DNA of 64,000 nucleotides from Tethya wilhelma (Eukaryota; Porifera; Demospongiae; Tethyida; Tethyidae). Where the stretch lies: NCBI GenBank assembly GCA_964030475.1, contig CAXIPT010000003.1:9237198-9301197 (forward strand), read 5' to 3'. Below the pieces are notes generated by a model that saw only the letters and a program-made list of their open reading frames with translations, was not told where the DNA came from and did no database searches. The position numbers and the translations under genes are program-made. Within the stretch, counting starts at the first letter, position 1. Every line of letters starts with the position of its first letter. This document shows positions 35,099-48,100 of the stretch, piece by piece.

Positions 35099-38000
35099 TC
35101 ATGCAGAACTACTGTATGTCTTTTGCAACTCAGGAAACAGTGTGTGGCCAGCCTCAATTGAGGCTCCTAGTGTCCGAGCTTCTTCACTGCTTTTGTTCAA
35201 GTCCTTTGATGACCAGTTTAGAATTTGGAAATCAGGATGTGACAGTCCCATCACCACATTGCTAGGGTTGGGTCTGGAGGGAGCATCAGGATGCCTGCAT
35301 GTGTGCCACAGATGTGTGCATATGTGACTGAGAGTTCAAATCACACAATGATATTGGTGATTTGTGATAGTCATTCATACCAGCACTTTATCATGATGTG
35401 GTAGATTGCTCTAGGACAGCCAGGAGGAGGAGGAAGGCGATATCCATTCTCTACCTTCCTTAGTACCTGTAGTATGCCATAAGTATTATAAGAATAAAAA
35501 ATTTATGTGTATACCTCTTAATACTTATAGAGAAATTCAATAATTACCTCTGCATTTCCCACATCATAAAAGGGTTTGTATCCCAGTGACCAGATCTCAT
35601 ACAACAGACAGCCATAGCTCCACACATCACTGGCAGAGGAGTACTTGCGATAGGACAATGCTTCAGGAGCTGTCCACTTGACAGGTATCATTCCTCCATG
35701 AGCAACATAGTAGTTCTCATCTTGTAAGTCTCGAGACATTCCAAAGTCAGCAATCTGCAAATTTCAAGTGGGTATATGTAGTAGATAACGATCGAACATG
35801 GACACTATTCTACAACATGTCACAAGTAACTCAATACCTTGCATGCTCCAGTGGTTGCAACAAGGATGTTCCTAGCAGCTATATCTCGATGAACAAACTT
35901 TTTCATATCAAGGTACATCAGACCAAATGCAATTTGCCTGGAGTAGCTGAGTAGGGTTGGACTAAGTGTATTCGACACTGGATCTCCAGGACTGCATGTA
36001 AACATTAATAAATACATCAACTATTTCTCAATCAGTTAGGAGATTTTCTTACTTTGGTCTCAGTGTCTTGAGGTGGTGATGAAGGTCTCCTTTGTCCATG
36101 ACCTCCATCACTATCTGAAGAGGATCGTCAAGGACAATACCAAGAATACTCAGTACATTAGGATGGTTGAATTGTCCCATGATGGTGGCCTCTTGTAGGA
36201 ATTTCACTCTCTCTTCTTCTTTAGCTACACTCTGTAACGACTTCACAGCTACCTCTTGATCACCTTCATCATCACTGGAGTCTGAGCAACGCCAAATACC
36301 ATAACAAACAGTACCAAATTGTCCACTTCCAATTTCATGTTGAACTCTATAAAAGGTGAATGTACATGCATATAAAAAATTAACACCAATCCGGNACTGA
36401 TCCATAGTATAAAGGTAAATATGGTCTTTTCACACGCATCACATAGAATTGTGTTGTCTATGTACATGTAGATTTATAGCAAGATCGAAAAACATGGCTG
36501 CAGCACTCAAAAAAATTTTTTGGATTATACTGGTTGCAGTTGCTTCAATTGGAAATTGTCAAACTTCAGGTAATTGAAATTAACCTAATTTTAACATTAA
36601 TTTTTATCATGGCTTCATGGAATTAGTGCCAAGTTTTTAGATCTAGACATTTACATAAATTAGCCTTGTCCCTATGTCACAGGCTCCTCCCTCTCCTCAA
36701 ACCTTACTTCTAGAAGAGAAGCCTATGCCTGTGACATGTGGAGCTATGGGTGCCTGTTGTATGAGATCTGGTCATTGGGACACACTGACAAACTTTTCCA
36801 GAGAGGCCTATATAGGAATGCATGAGATTATAGTGTTGTTCATGTGAATACAGTCTCTTGTAGCCAGACCCCTAAGTTATGCTCCACCTATAGCTAGTTA
36901 CATAGGAGTAGTATTGAAATGTATTTTCACAGAGTCTTATACTATTGGAGATCTCATGTTTCGAAACCTGTCCTCTTTGGAAAATCTCTATGTACCTGAA
37001 CGTCAAGGCCTCTTGTTACTTCCTTATGAAATACCGTACAATGGAACACTTGTTGAGATTGAGGTATGTGGGTTTATTGATGAGAACCTGACTCCTCAGA
37101 GCAATGAAGACCTTACCTGTATTGCAAGAGTACTCCTCTTCAGACGACAACAAAATAATACATACACCCCTAACGGTAGTACTATACTCATAAATATCAT
37201 CCCGGATGGTGGAAACAGAACATTATATGGTTGTAATAGCGATCGGTCATTGAACCGCCCTGTCAATGAAGGTGACAGGATTGGCATACTTGTCCTCGAT
37301 GATTATGATTGCCATCCAAACTTACTTAGTCCCAACTGTAGCCAAGTGCTAAACTTTCCATTTGCCACTGTGAGAGAAACAATTAGAAACATCAAGATTG
37401 AAGATGGAATAGCAAGACAACAGTTCTTAAACATGAAGTTTACAGTTAATGGTGGGTTGAGGTTGACACATCTTTTATTATTACCAAAATTTAGTGATCA
37501 AGAGTACATTAATTTTTCATACATAATTATTATTACTCCAATAGCTGCCCAGAACATATCACCCAATTGTTCAGAACTTCAACAAGCCATTTGTCTTGAT
37601 GATTCAGAGTCAAATACTACCAGATTGACTAAATGTGCCCCAACAATTTCTAGTGATGATAGTACCACTATTGCAGCAACAGTACCAGATCCTGATGATC
37701 TAGAAACTAGTCACACCAATCCTTGGATTATTGCATTTGGTGCTGTAGTTGGATCATTAGCAGTGATTCTAGCTGTTCTGGTTGTTGTCTGCCTTTTAGT
37801 AAGAAGAGGAAAATCAACCAAAAGCTCATCCGCTATTCAAACTGCTGAAAATGCTGAAAGACCTAACATTTATGAAGTACAAAGAAAAGAGCTTCCAAGA
37901 GTTCAAGAACCAGGCTTCACAAATGTCTCTGTAAGTCACTGAATTACGTGTGTGTGCTGCATAGTGTAGAATGCATTTTTTATGTTTAATTGTAAGCTNT

Positions 38001-39851
38001 TGGTTTGGATCACATGTATCTTCAACTTCTTAAGTTGCTCCTTCAACTCATCCTCTCTTGTTGCTGGTACAAAGTACTCTTCTTCATTTTCATATTCATT
38101 GGCATCTTCAACTTCTCCACTCATCATTTGATCATAATCATACTCTATCTCTTCTTCACTCTGTTCAGGATTATCGTTGAAGTTGAAACCAGTATCAAAC
38201 TCATAATTATGGTCATCATCAGCAGTAGCAGCAGAAGGGATCCGAATAGACTCAGTAAAGGGCACAGAGTAGTCATTAGGCACAGAATACTGCAATAGAT
38301 GATACAAAAGGCCAAATTTAGTTACATCACATGTCATGATGCCTGCATAGCAATAATTATGTGTTATATACCACTCTAGGTCTGCTTTGAGCACCATTCA
38401 ACATGTCACTCGGTTCCTCATGGTTTGTATTGTTCAGAGTAGAAACCTTTGGATCTTGGGGATCAGTAAATGCATCATACTCAGTGTTGTTTGTGTACTG
38501 TTGGGAAAAAAGAATCCAACAAACTGATAATGTTAAGTTTTTAATGCTATTATTTTGTTCACTCACGACAATGTTAGTGAAACCAGTCTCACGACTATGA
38601 ACTGTCTGAACACCTGGCTCTAACAGTACTGCACTGTTAGCAAATCTAACCGTGCCTGCAAAAGGTCTCTGTGCTGATTTCCTCTTTCTAAATAAAGCAC
38701 AAAATAACACAATAAGGGCCACAGAGAGTAAAATCACTGCAATAGATCCAACTGCTACTGAAACAAATGTCACTATCCAAGGATTGCTATTGCTAGTGGC
38801 TCCAGGTGTTAACATTGGACCAGTGGTCACATCATCTGGTAATGTTGTTAGGGTAGACTGAGGTTCATCTTTCAGAGTCGTATCCATCGTTGGGGTAGAG
38901 TATTGTGATGTGGCCATTATTGTTGGAGTTTGGGGTTCCCCCAACGTCGTTGACTGAAAATCATCCTCAATCTCAGTAGATTGTGTAGTAGCTGCATCTT
39001 CAAGACAATTAGCTTGCTCAAAATTTTGTACATCTTGGGTAGCTGTGTCAGTAAAATATTATAAAATTAAATGATTATTAGAATGCTATAAACTTATTAC
39101 TGAGAACTAATTAACACATACACTATTATACATACCTTCAATGGTGATGTTCATATTCAGAAACTCTTCTATAGGTTGAATATCAGAAACCATTATAGTA
39201 TTGATATTATTAGTGTTTGGGTTACGTCGATAGTACAGTGCTTGATTGCAGTTGCTGGGACTAATTAAGTTTATGTACAAGTTGTTAATATTGCTACCAG
39301 ACTGGTATTGAACAGCAACTCTATCACCTTCAAGTAGAACATGATTCTTCCACCGAACATTATGACTGAACCTACAACCATACGTAGCATTTTCAAACAG
39401 ATCATTTTGGGAATCAAGGAAAATATTAATCGCAGAACCGTTTACTGCACTATAAGAATCATTCTCTCTTCTGTAGGTGACCACGCGTACACGTTCCCTA
39501 TTCGTTGATGGATCAAAGTTATTACCAGTAAATCCACATACATCAACTTCAACAAGAGTTCCATTGTATGGTATTTTGTATGGAAGAAAATAAACACTAG
39601 GTGTTCCATCGTAGAGCATTCCATACTTGGGTTCCAATGATGACAGGTTTCGATACATAAAATTTCCAATGGTATAGGTTTCTACAGTGAAATTAAGGAG
39701 TGAGCTTATCATAATCTGGACACAACCACACCAAAATACAATAAAATTAGGCCATGTTATGTGTTACTTCCTTACCAGCATTTACTTTCTCACAAGAAAT
39801 TGCCACAATAACAAGAGCAACCATTGTCCTAAAGATCCTTCTGAAGGCCAT
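35099..39851 (-). CDS. RTK3: receptor tyrosine kinase split by an inverted insert
   Basis: 5' exons: 39851-39776 (signal peptide MAFRRIFRTMVALVIVAISC), 39681-39136 (ectodomain of the RTK2 type, with IPYNGTLVEVDVCG), 39042-38577 (Ser/Thr-rich stalk and membrane helix), 38497-38372, 38289-38000 (Tyr/acidic region with EYFVPATREDEL). The juxtamembrane exon runs into a single N at 37999. After the 1.6-kb insert and a second N at 36394, the kinase exons continue in order: 36346-36053, 35991-35838, 35754-35548, 35466-35381, 35294-35099. Motifs: [34 protein letters not shown], tail ELQKTY. Exon lengths equal those of RTK2 (294, 154, 207, 86). If the insert is removed, the gene is complete apart from the few bases around the Ns. 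Whether the break is real or an assembly error decides between gene and pseudogene. Confidence 0.75.
36494..37930 (+). pseudogene. 5' half of an RTK2/RTK3-type receptor (signal, ectodomain, membrane helix)
   Basis: Three exons: 36494-36569 (signal peptide, FWIILVAVASIGNC), 36933-37451 (ectodomain: SYTIGDLMFRNLSS, IPYNGTLVEIEVCGF, with six or more cysteines), 37545-37930 (Cys/Thr stalk, membrane helix NPWIIAFGAVVGSLAV, stop-transfer RRGK, ending QEPGFTNVS before GTAAGT). Exon 1 has the same length (76 nt) as that of RTK3. No juxtamembrane or kinase exon follows in this orientation before the N. Frames are open and splice sites intact, so the source gene may be functional elsewhere; here it is only a 5' half. 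Confidence 0.8.
36716..36805 (+). pseudogene. Relic of a kinase exon inside an intron
   Basis: Within the first intron of the inverted segment, 36733-36786 matches part of the 207-nt kinase exon of RTK2 ([16 protein letters not shown]) in the plus orientation. It is flanked by unrelated bases and has no splice sites of its own. The following bases drift out of frame. A small ectopic copy of kinase coding sequence. Confidence 0.75.
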
Positions 39852-40189
39852 GTCTTCTCAGCTTTTAGTGAGCACACACAAAACTGACTCATTGAATTTT
39901 TATCTAGTGATGCATGTGACATGTCCATAAAGTTTATCCAGAGTATAAGCAGATTATGATATAATTATTAATATGTTATTGTCATAACTCACAATGCTTG
40001 TGGTTACAGACAGATAATAAGTCAGAGGACAAATACTTTTGGTAGAGGTCATCAAGTTTAAATATTGCAAGTTGAACTTAGGAGTTAAGTTTACAGGCAA
40101 GGAATTCATCAAAGTTTATCAACACAATGGTATATGTGCAAGCAAAATAAATAATATTAACAGTACTGTAAATATGCACAACTCATTGC
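39852..40189. other. Intergenic between RTK3 and RTK4
   Basis: Presumed RTK3 promoter region and RTK4 3' flank; nothing recognised. Confidence 0.4.
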
Positions 40190-43100
40190 TTAGGCTTCAG
40201 GATCAGAGTCATCAGGATTACTTTGAGCAGATATTAACTTATGATGCTTAACAAATCTAGTTCCAAAAGAACCTAGAAAACTACTCTTCTTTGCAGTAGT
40301 AGTAGTAGTAGTAGTATTCTGTAACAAATGGTACCGATGAGAATTCTCAATCGACTGAGATGTATCACAGTGTTCTGTGACCAAACTTGTCTTGAGTTCT
40401 CCACAACCACCAGTATCGTCAGTCAACATTTCTCCTTCATCCGAACTTTTATTTGTAACAGGATGAAGTTCTAGACTATGGTGATCTTGTTTTAAGCCAA
40501 GCAAAGCAGCTTTAGCTTGTGATGTAGAAGTGTGGGGGACACTTGATGGTCTAGCACTACCAGGAGTACCATCATGCCTGTAAGCAAACTGTAGATCTTT
40601 GAAGAGGTTGTTTCCTTCATTGAGGGGTGCACCCAGTCTTCTTGCTTTTGTATTTAAAAGGACTCTTGTTTTAACGACAGTCTTTCTCAAGACCTGATAG
40701 TCAGGATGAGAGAGATCAGCCACCACAGCACCTGGGTTAGGTCTCATGTCAGGATTAGGGTGCCTGCAGGGATTGAATTGTTGATACATTTGTCATTATC
40801 CCTGGGACTATCTAGACTTAATACTCAGTGATTTTCATATCATACAGATGTATGGTATAAATTTGATATTCATACATGTGCGCCACCTACATACCAGCAA
40901 CTTATCATCAGTTGGTACACACTCCTTGGGCAACCAGGAGGAGGAGGAAGACGATAGCCAGTTTCAAGCTTTTGTAAGACCTGAGGACGAATATAAAACT
41001 CTTGCATGTATGGCCATGCATAAATAACATACATCTACATACCTCGGTGTTGCTGTAGCCACGGTACAGCTTAGCTCCCAGTGACCAGATCTCGTACAAC
41101 AGGCAGCCATAGCTCCACACATCACTGGCAGAGGAGTATCGACGGTATGATAGTGCTTCAGGAGCCATCCACTTGACTGGCATTTTATCACTGGCATATG
41201 AAGTGTAGTGATTCTCATGCTGCAAGTCTCGAGAGAGACCAAAATCAGCAATCTGGATGATAAAAGGATACCAAGCGTTACATGAAACTCAAACTGAGTC
41301 TTCAGAGTCGGAACTTCAGACACACATAGACACATACCGTATAGCGGGAAATTTTCGTACGGTGGAAATTTTCGTATTTTTCGTATGCCGTTCGAATGTA
41401 CGAAAATTAAAACTGCGAAAATTTAACTTCCGCATTTACTTTATACAAGCGCGCGCCGTGTATACGAAATTTAAAACTACGAAAATTTTTTCTGCCGCGT
41501 TTATACGAAATTTTGCACCAACGAAAATTTCCTGCTATACGGTAGGAGGACTCAGTTGAAGCTATACTTAGGCATACCTATAATAGCCTTGAGAACTTTT
41601 GCTGGCATAATCATACATACATACATACATATGTATGTAGCCTCGTCCCCAGCCTCCCCTTTGACCTTTCGCTCACAGAAAGGAGAAGTCTGGGGACGAG
41701 GCTAATCTACATGTATAGTGGGTGGACAAAATGCCGACCTTGCAAGTTCCATTGGATGAGACAAGGACGTTCCTAGCGGCCAAGTCACGATGAATGTACT
41801 TCTTAATGGAGAGGTACATCATTCCACTGGCCACCTGCCGGGAGTAGCTGAGGAGGGTCGGACCAAGCTCAGCAGGAACGGCTTCAGTAGGACTGTTTTG
41901 TTAAGAAAACAAGAGTGCATTATACCGTATAGCTAGAAATTTTCGAGGAGTATAAATTTCGCTGTTTTCGCGGATCGCCACCAATCCACGAAAATTTTAC
42001 CCGCGAAATTTACGGGATCGCATTGCAATATATGGGTGGGGCTGCTCAATCCTCGAAAATTAAATCGCTAAAAGTTTGGCGATCGCCTTTCCGCGAAAAT
42101 TTTATTCCTCGAAAATTTCCAGCTATACGGTATCCCATGTATAGTAAACAAAAGAGTGCTACAGTATTGTATGTAAATGGTGGCAGCTACTGATTGAACA
42201 CATGACTACAATGGGAATGAAAAATCACAGTCTCAATCACATCTGATGAATACCAATTTCAGAATACACTAAGATAACAGCATGCTACAGTCACACAATA
42301 CATGGTAGTACAGTGTGTATCCAAACTAAGGCTTACTCAGGTCTTAGAGTAGTAAGGTGAGTTCGAAGATCACCTCTGTGCATCAGGTCTGTCACAATCC
42401 TCAACTGCATTATTAGTTTATTCATGTGTCCCATTACTGCATGCTGACATACATATGATCATACCAATGTGTGCAATAAAGTTACGCTTACACTGTTGTC
42501 TCCTGAGTCAGACACAATGCCCAGTATGCTGAGAATGTGTGGGTTATTGAATTGTCCCATGATGGTGGCCTCTTGTAGGAATCTCACTCTCTCTTTCTCT
42601 TCTGACCCTCTCTTCATTGACTTCACCGCCACCTCCTTACTTCCTTCTTCTCCCTGACTGCCAGTATGCCACACACCTCGATCGACAGTACCAAACTCTC
42701 CACTACCAATCTGCTCATGAATTCTGATCAAAAGTTTTGGGCAGACATTAGGTAAAATGAAACCAGCTTCGACTAAAAGGCTTATCATAGATACACAAAC
42801 ATCAAAATTAACCTTAACTTAGTGCATGTTTACTTGATGCAGTATGATAAATAATGAAACTATTATCAAAACACTTATAAGTGGTGCACTTTATGAGGCT
42901 TACGTTAAAGCTTTTATGGGGATATCCACAAGTCCTAGCTCGGTACACTGTCTCCTCAATTCTCTCTCTTGTGAAGCTGGCCTCCAAAACGCTTTGATAA
43001 CTTCAGAGTTATTGTTCACGTATTCATTGCGATCTTTTGTCTGAATCGTATCGAACGGCTGACAGTAAGATTCATTATCCACACATTCCCTACTAGTGGT

Positions 43101-44799
43101 AGTATTGTCTGTGTATCTAACCACTGGGGGGCTAGGATCCTGCAATTAATAGCAAATAAAAGGGGAGCATCTCACAAATAACCCCACATTAATAGAATTC
43201 TTCATTGCATGCACTGTACTAGCTTTTAAGCTTTTCTTAAATAATTATTGTACCCACCAAGTGTGCATTATCAAACCCCACGTAATTGTGATTATCAAGG
43301 GCATCATCCACTTGTACGACTCTTCTCACGACACTATCAAAGAATCTTCGCTGTTTTCTTTTCGTTCCGGCAAACACGGCAACTGCCACTATAATGCCAG
43401 CAACAAAGATCAGCATGATGGCTCCCAGGACTGATAGGGATGTGACAATTGGCAGATCAACACTGGAGCCACCATCAGGTGGAGCGTTATTGAATGGAAA
43501 CCCTACAAAATTAAAATTGTCATTCCTAAATGATATGTTAAATGCCAAAATTAATTTGACTATAGTGTTTACTTGGGGAAAAGTGTTCAAATTATTATCA
43601 AAACACTCATACACTCTAAGGCCCCAGTATTAATTGTTAGTACATAAGAAGAACCACAAACTTCAAAACATATGCAGACAATTAATAATTGTACCCAATG
43701 ACATGAGGTGTCCACGAAATCTATAGTCTACTTACTACGTACATGTTGTGATGCATGCAGTCAAAATGTATACTAATCTTAACAATGAGGACAACAATAA
43801 CACATACACAAGATATACTAACCATTAAGAGGACATGTTTTGTTGATATCAGGACAACAATTGTTAAAATGATGACAAACAAAGTCACAGTAGCAGCTTC
43901 CGTTAATACGGCACTGACTTCCAGGTGCGCAACATGAAGTGAACCCAACTTCTACACAGGACTCTGAACGTGGTTTGTCTGGATAGAAACGAAATAATGA
44001 ATACTGTCACACTACAAAAAAAATCTATCTCAAGTACATGCAAGGTGAGCACATGTACTATAGTAAAGCACATCTTTATAATGAAGCTAGGCTTAGATCT
44101 TAGGCTTAGATTTTAATTGTACATGTGTACATTGTGGGGATCACTGGTGGAAGGTGGATGTTTTTGCACTTACTATTAATAGGACAGGTTTCGTTGATGT
44201 CTGAACAGCAGTCATTTTCCTTATGACAACGGCTATTACAAAAGCAGCCGCCATCAACCATGCATCCTTTGCCTGACAGACTGCAACAATCTGTGTGACC
44301 AGCCTGAACGCACGAACCACCTAGTACAGAACAGTTGATGAAATTTATGCATATCAGATCGATGTTTACTATGCCATGGACAATACAAAAAACAATGAAA
44401 ATGGATGATAGCTGTTAGTGTACAAACACTGTAAAAGTGTATATTTGCTCATCAGAAATTGAGTCCAGGGCTGCCAAGTCATGCAGTGAGATGTCGACAG
44501 CTGACAGACTCAACTCTACACTGAGGTCGAATCTGGCCATGCATTCTTGCACAAATACGTTATAGCAATATCCACAACTATAATTATTTGGAAATTGCGG
44601 AACACTAAGCCTTCCAACAACATCTCAAGGCCCAGGCTGTACTGTAGTGACCAGTCATGCATGTCAATGTGTGCACTAATCAGAATGGTAGCACTCAGTA
44701 GTAGACCAGAAATTCAGCTCACTTACCTTCTTGAGAAGTAACGCATTTTCCAGCTCCTAAGGCTATCAAGACGACCACACAGTGCCACAACGGCTTCAT
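40190..44799 (-). CDS. RTK4: receptor tyrosine kinase with two somatomedin-B-like modules
   Basis: Eleven exons: 44799-44727, 44320-44174, 43978-43823, 43502-43258, 43139-42904, 42723-42492, 42404-42337, 41892-41739, 41252-41043, 40980-40895, 40763-40190; 726 residues, phases consistent. Signal peptide [17 protein letters not shown]. Two cysteine modules follow with the pattern C-x-C-(D/N)-x-x-C ... CC-x-D ... C ([21 protein letters not shown] and [18 protein letters not shown]), as in somatomedin-B domains. Membrane helix: [20 protein letters not shown]. Juxtamembrane motif [12 protein letters not shown]. Kinase: [34 protein letters not shown]. The tail is unusually long (about 150 residues after the family motif KDLQFAY), Ser/Thr-rich with a Thr run (ACT)n near 40300. 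The HRD-DFG intron contains two foldback elements. It looks intact. Confidence 0.9.
41335..41544. mobile_element. MITE-like element, family ACCGTATAGC (copy 3)
   Basis: Ends TACCGTATAGCGGGAAATTT and its inverse (AAATTTCCTGCTATACGGTA). The inner part has repeated CGAAAATT words in both orientations. 210 bp, in the intron of RTK4 between the HRD and DFG exons, the same intron position as copy 2 in RTK1. Confidence 0.85.
41638..41704. mobile_element. MITE-like hairpin, family AGCCTCGT (divergent copy)
   Basis: TAGCCTCGTCCCCAG at the left and CTGGGGACGAGGCTA at the right are exact inverse repeats; the inner CCTCCCCTTT/AAAGGAGA part pairs partly. It sits between an ATAC microsatellite and the HRD exon of RTK4. 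Confidence 0.75.
41933..42132. mobile_element. MITE-like element, family ACCGTATAGC (copy 4)
   Basis: Ends TACCGTATAGCTAGAAATTT and its inverse (AAATTTCCAGCTATACGGTA), exact for most of 20 bp. 200 bp, in the next intron of RTK4, 390 bp from copy 3. Confidence 0.85.
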
Positions 44800-45138
44800 C
44801 ACAGAAGAGGTTGCAAGTGCGCAATTAGATAACGTTGATTGCTTTAAAAATGCTGAGTCAGCGATCTTTCTGCCTGATCCGCATTTTTACTCCGTGTACT
44901 GTGGGTATACCTCCGTAAATGTTGCTGATGTTGCTCCGTAAATGATGCTGATAACGTTAATAAAGCAAAGGTTAATTAGTCTAATTAACACTAGACTAAT
45001 GAAGGTCGCTAAATCAAGTTGCACAAAACCAGTTTAGCACAGTGTTCACTGACAAGGAATTCTTGAATATTTAGTGAAAATTTGCAAACACATAAAGATT
45101 AATGATACAGTTTCTGTCAAAATTGACAAAAGTTTGCT
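44800..45138. other. Intergenic between RTK4 and RTK5
   Basis: Presumed RTK4 promoter. The phrase TCCGTAAATG(T/A)TGCTGAT occurs twice near 44920-44950. Nothing else is recognised. Confidence 0.4.
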
Positions 45139-48100
45139 TCATCCTTCAATATAAGTCTTCTGTAGGTCTCTAAAGAGAGAGTGACCTTCTTCCAGTTTGG
45201 CTCCCAGTGTTCTAGCCTCTTCACTGTTGTTAGCACTGTCTTTAGGTGACCAGTTGAAGATGAAGAAGTCAGGATGAGAGAGAAGAGCAACTGCTGCACC
45301 AGCAGTGGGACGGGAGGCAGGAACAGGGTGCCTATACATGATGTACGTACACTTATTATTGATGTAGTCTCGTTTAGATACTACCAATAATAACCTACCA
45401 GCATTTTATCATGATATGGTACACAGTCCGAGGACAGCCAGGAGGAGGAGGGAGCCGATATCCAGTCTCTAACTTTCTTATCACCTATAGCGACATTAAT
45501 ATTGTAGAATACAAAAAAGCAGTCTAAAATATAACATTATGAGGCCCACATGCTGACATGCATGAATAGAGAATTTGGTGTAAGTAGTCATATAGACATA
45601 TAATATTATACCTCAATGCCTGGTACATCACGAAAAGGCATGCATCCTAGTGACCATATCTCGTAGAGAACACATCCAAAACTCCACATGTCACTCTCTC
45701 TGGAATACTTGCGATATTCAAGTGCCTCAGGGGCAGTCCACTTCACTGGGATCTTCCCACCATGAGAAGTGTAGTAATCTTCATTTTGCAAGTCTCGGGA
45801 CAAACCAAAATCAGCAATCTTTGAATAAAATTTTAATCCTCAGGAAGAGTCCCTTGCAGGATATGTCTTTGATTGTTTCTCACCTTACACAAGCCAGATG
45901 CTGAAACTAGTATGTTTCTTGCAGCCAAGTCTCGGTGAATGAAATTCTTGACACAAAAGTAAATCAGTCCACAAGCCACTTGACGAGAGAAACTCAATAA
46001 TGTTGGGCCTAACTCTGCTGGTACTGGTTCACCAAGTCTGAAGAAAGTAGAAACACACCTCTAAAAAGCCATCACATGTTATTATAATGCCATGCACTTA
46101 ATTCTAAACTAAGCAGAAAAGCTGACCAGGCCAACTGCTAATAATACCAGCATATATACATGCTTTGGTATTAATAAAGGGATTGATACTCACAAGTATA
46201 TTATATACCTTGGTCTCAGTCTTTTTAAATGGCTGTGAAGATCTCCCATGTGCATCAGCTCTGCAACTGGATAGCATGCAGGTTTAGTAAAACAACAAGA
46301 CACTAATTGTAAGAGAAATATACTTACATCATCTTCCATTGTAATGACTCCTAGTATTTTGAGGACTTGTGGGTTCTTGAATTGCCCCATGATGATAGCC
46401 TCTTGTAAGAATTTCACCCTCTCCTTCTCACTAGCTCCAACCTTCACTGACTTCACAGCCACCTCCTCATCTGTTGTAGTGCTATCCTCAGAGTCTGAAT
46501 GATGCCACACACCACGATGGACAGTACCAAACTGACCAGATCCCAGCTCCTCCAGGATACTGTTAAAAAATTTAATACCACACAATACAGTATTAATACA
46601 TTAATTATGCTTCAATTCTTAACAATATATATGTAATAGACGTTGAGATTTGAGGCATTAAGCGGTAACTTACGTACTCTATTTCATCTCCCATAATGAC
46701 TGGTAGGTCTAGTATTCCCATTTGGGCATTCAGCTCTTTCTGCTCATTAGCTGGGCTCCAGAACTTGAGTTGATCATTACACTCTTCAATCTCATCAACT
46801 GTTCGGTGTTGTATGGCAACACATGGACCACTGGTAAGGTCACTTACGCTGTTTTCATAGTCACTGGAAACGGCAACACATGTCCCATTGATAAGGTCAG
46901 TTACGCTGTTTTCGTAGTCACTGTAAATGGGTTCTTCATAAGGGAAAGGCGAAACAACACTAATGGGTATTCCTTGAGTGTTCCTGTGTTGATTTCTATC
47001 GGTCTGCTTGTAAGGGCGTAGTGTCTGTATGGGTTGAATCAAGTAACAGCAAGATTATATGGAAGTTACAACATAAAGTAATGGTTCTAACTGTCTTATT
47101 AGTAGTACCCCTATAGTAACCATAGTGGTTTTGAAGTGAACCATCATGAAGGGAAATACATACCCCAATAGTATCTGACATTTCTTGATATGAAGTTGTC
47201 AATACTGTTTCATCCTCCATTCCATTGCAAGCACTAGAATCTTCTGTGGTCTCTGCTTGCAATTCTAGCAGTTCATCTCTCTTAAGACGCCTCTTTCTTT
47301 TTACAACACAAAATGCAGGAATGCCTGCTGCAATCAGTATCAATGCAATCACAGAGATGATGGATAGGGTAACAGAAAGAATGATCGTATCCTGCAAAGA
47401 GAGCTGTGCACGTGGTTCAGAATCTCCTAAAATCAAAACCTCAAGATCTAAACATAGGAGAAGTGCATTTCATTACTTATTATGATAAAACTTGCACAAC
47501 ATGTAGGTATTAATTAAGCATAATTTTATTGTTACAACACTATGTCATGACAATTCAATGTGTAGTTATTTTGACACCAGACAATGAGATTTCCATACAA
47601 GTATAATAGCAATGGCTAACATCTACTACATGTCATTTGCTAGTAATGGCACTGATTACATGCATGAATTCTATAGAGTTATACCTTCACGATTGATCAG
47701 ACATGTCTGACTGATGTCAGAACAACAATCATTTAGCTTGTAACATAAAATGTTGCAAAAGCATCCACCATTGACTCGACAATCAGTTTCCATATCACAA
47801 CACCCAGTGAATCCAGCTTCAACACAAGACCCTATGAATCATGATAAACATGATGCCTAATTATTGGAAATTGTTATCAAAGTGAAACTGTACCTTCAAT
47901 TACTCTTGGACAGGTTGAATTGATGTCTGAGCAACAGTCATTGAATGAATAACAAGCATTGTTGCAATAACAGTCATCAACCCGGCATTCTTCTCCGAGC
48001 AGAGAATTACAACACACTGTGAAGCCAGCTTGAACACACGAACCAACTAAATTTATTATGTTGTGGTATTGTGCACATAAGTGATTACAAAATATATATC

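Larger units (their letters stand above)
36395..37998 (+). other. Inverted segment between two single Ns inside RTK3
   Basis: The whole stretch between the N at 36394 and the N at 37999 carries gene parts in the orientation opposite to the surrounding RTK3 exons. It contains a signal-peptide exon, a kinase exon relic, an ectodomain exon and a membrane exon of another paralogue, and nothing belonging to RTK3. Single Ns exactly at both borders suggest scaffolding or gap-filling boundaries. Confidence 0.8.
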
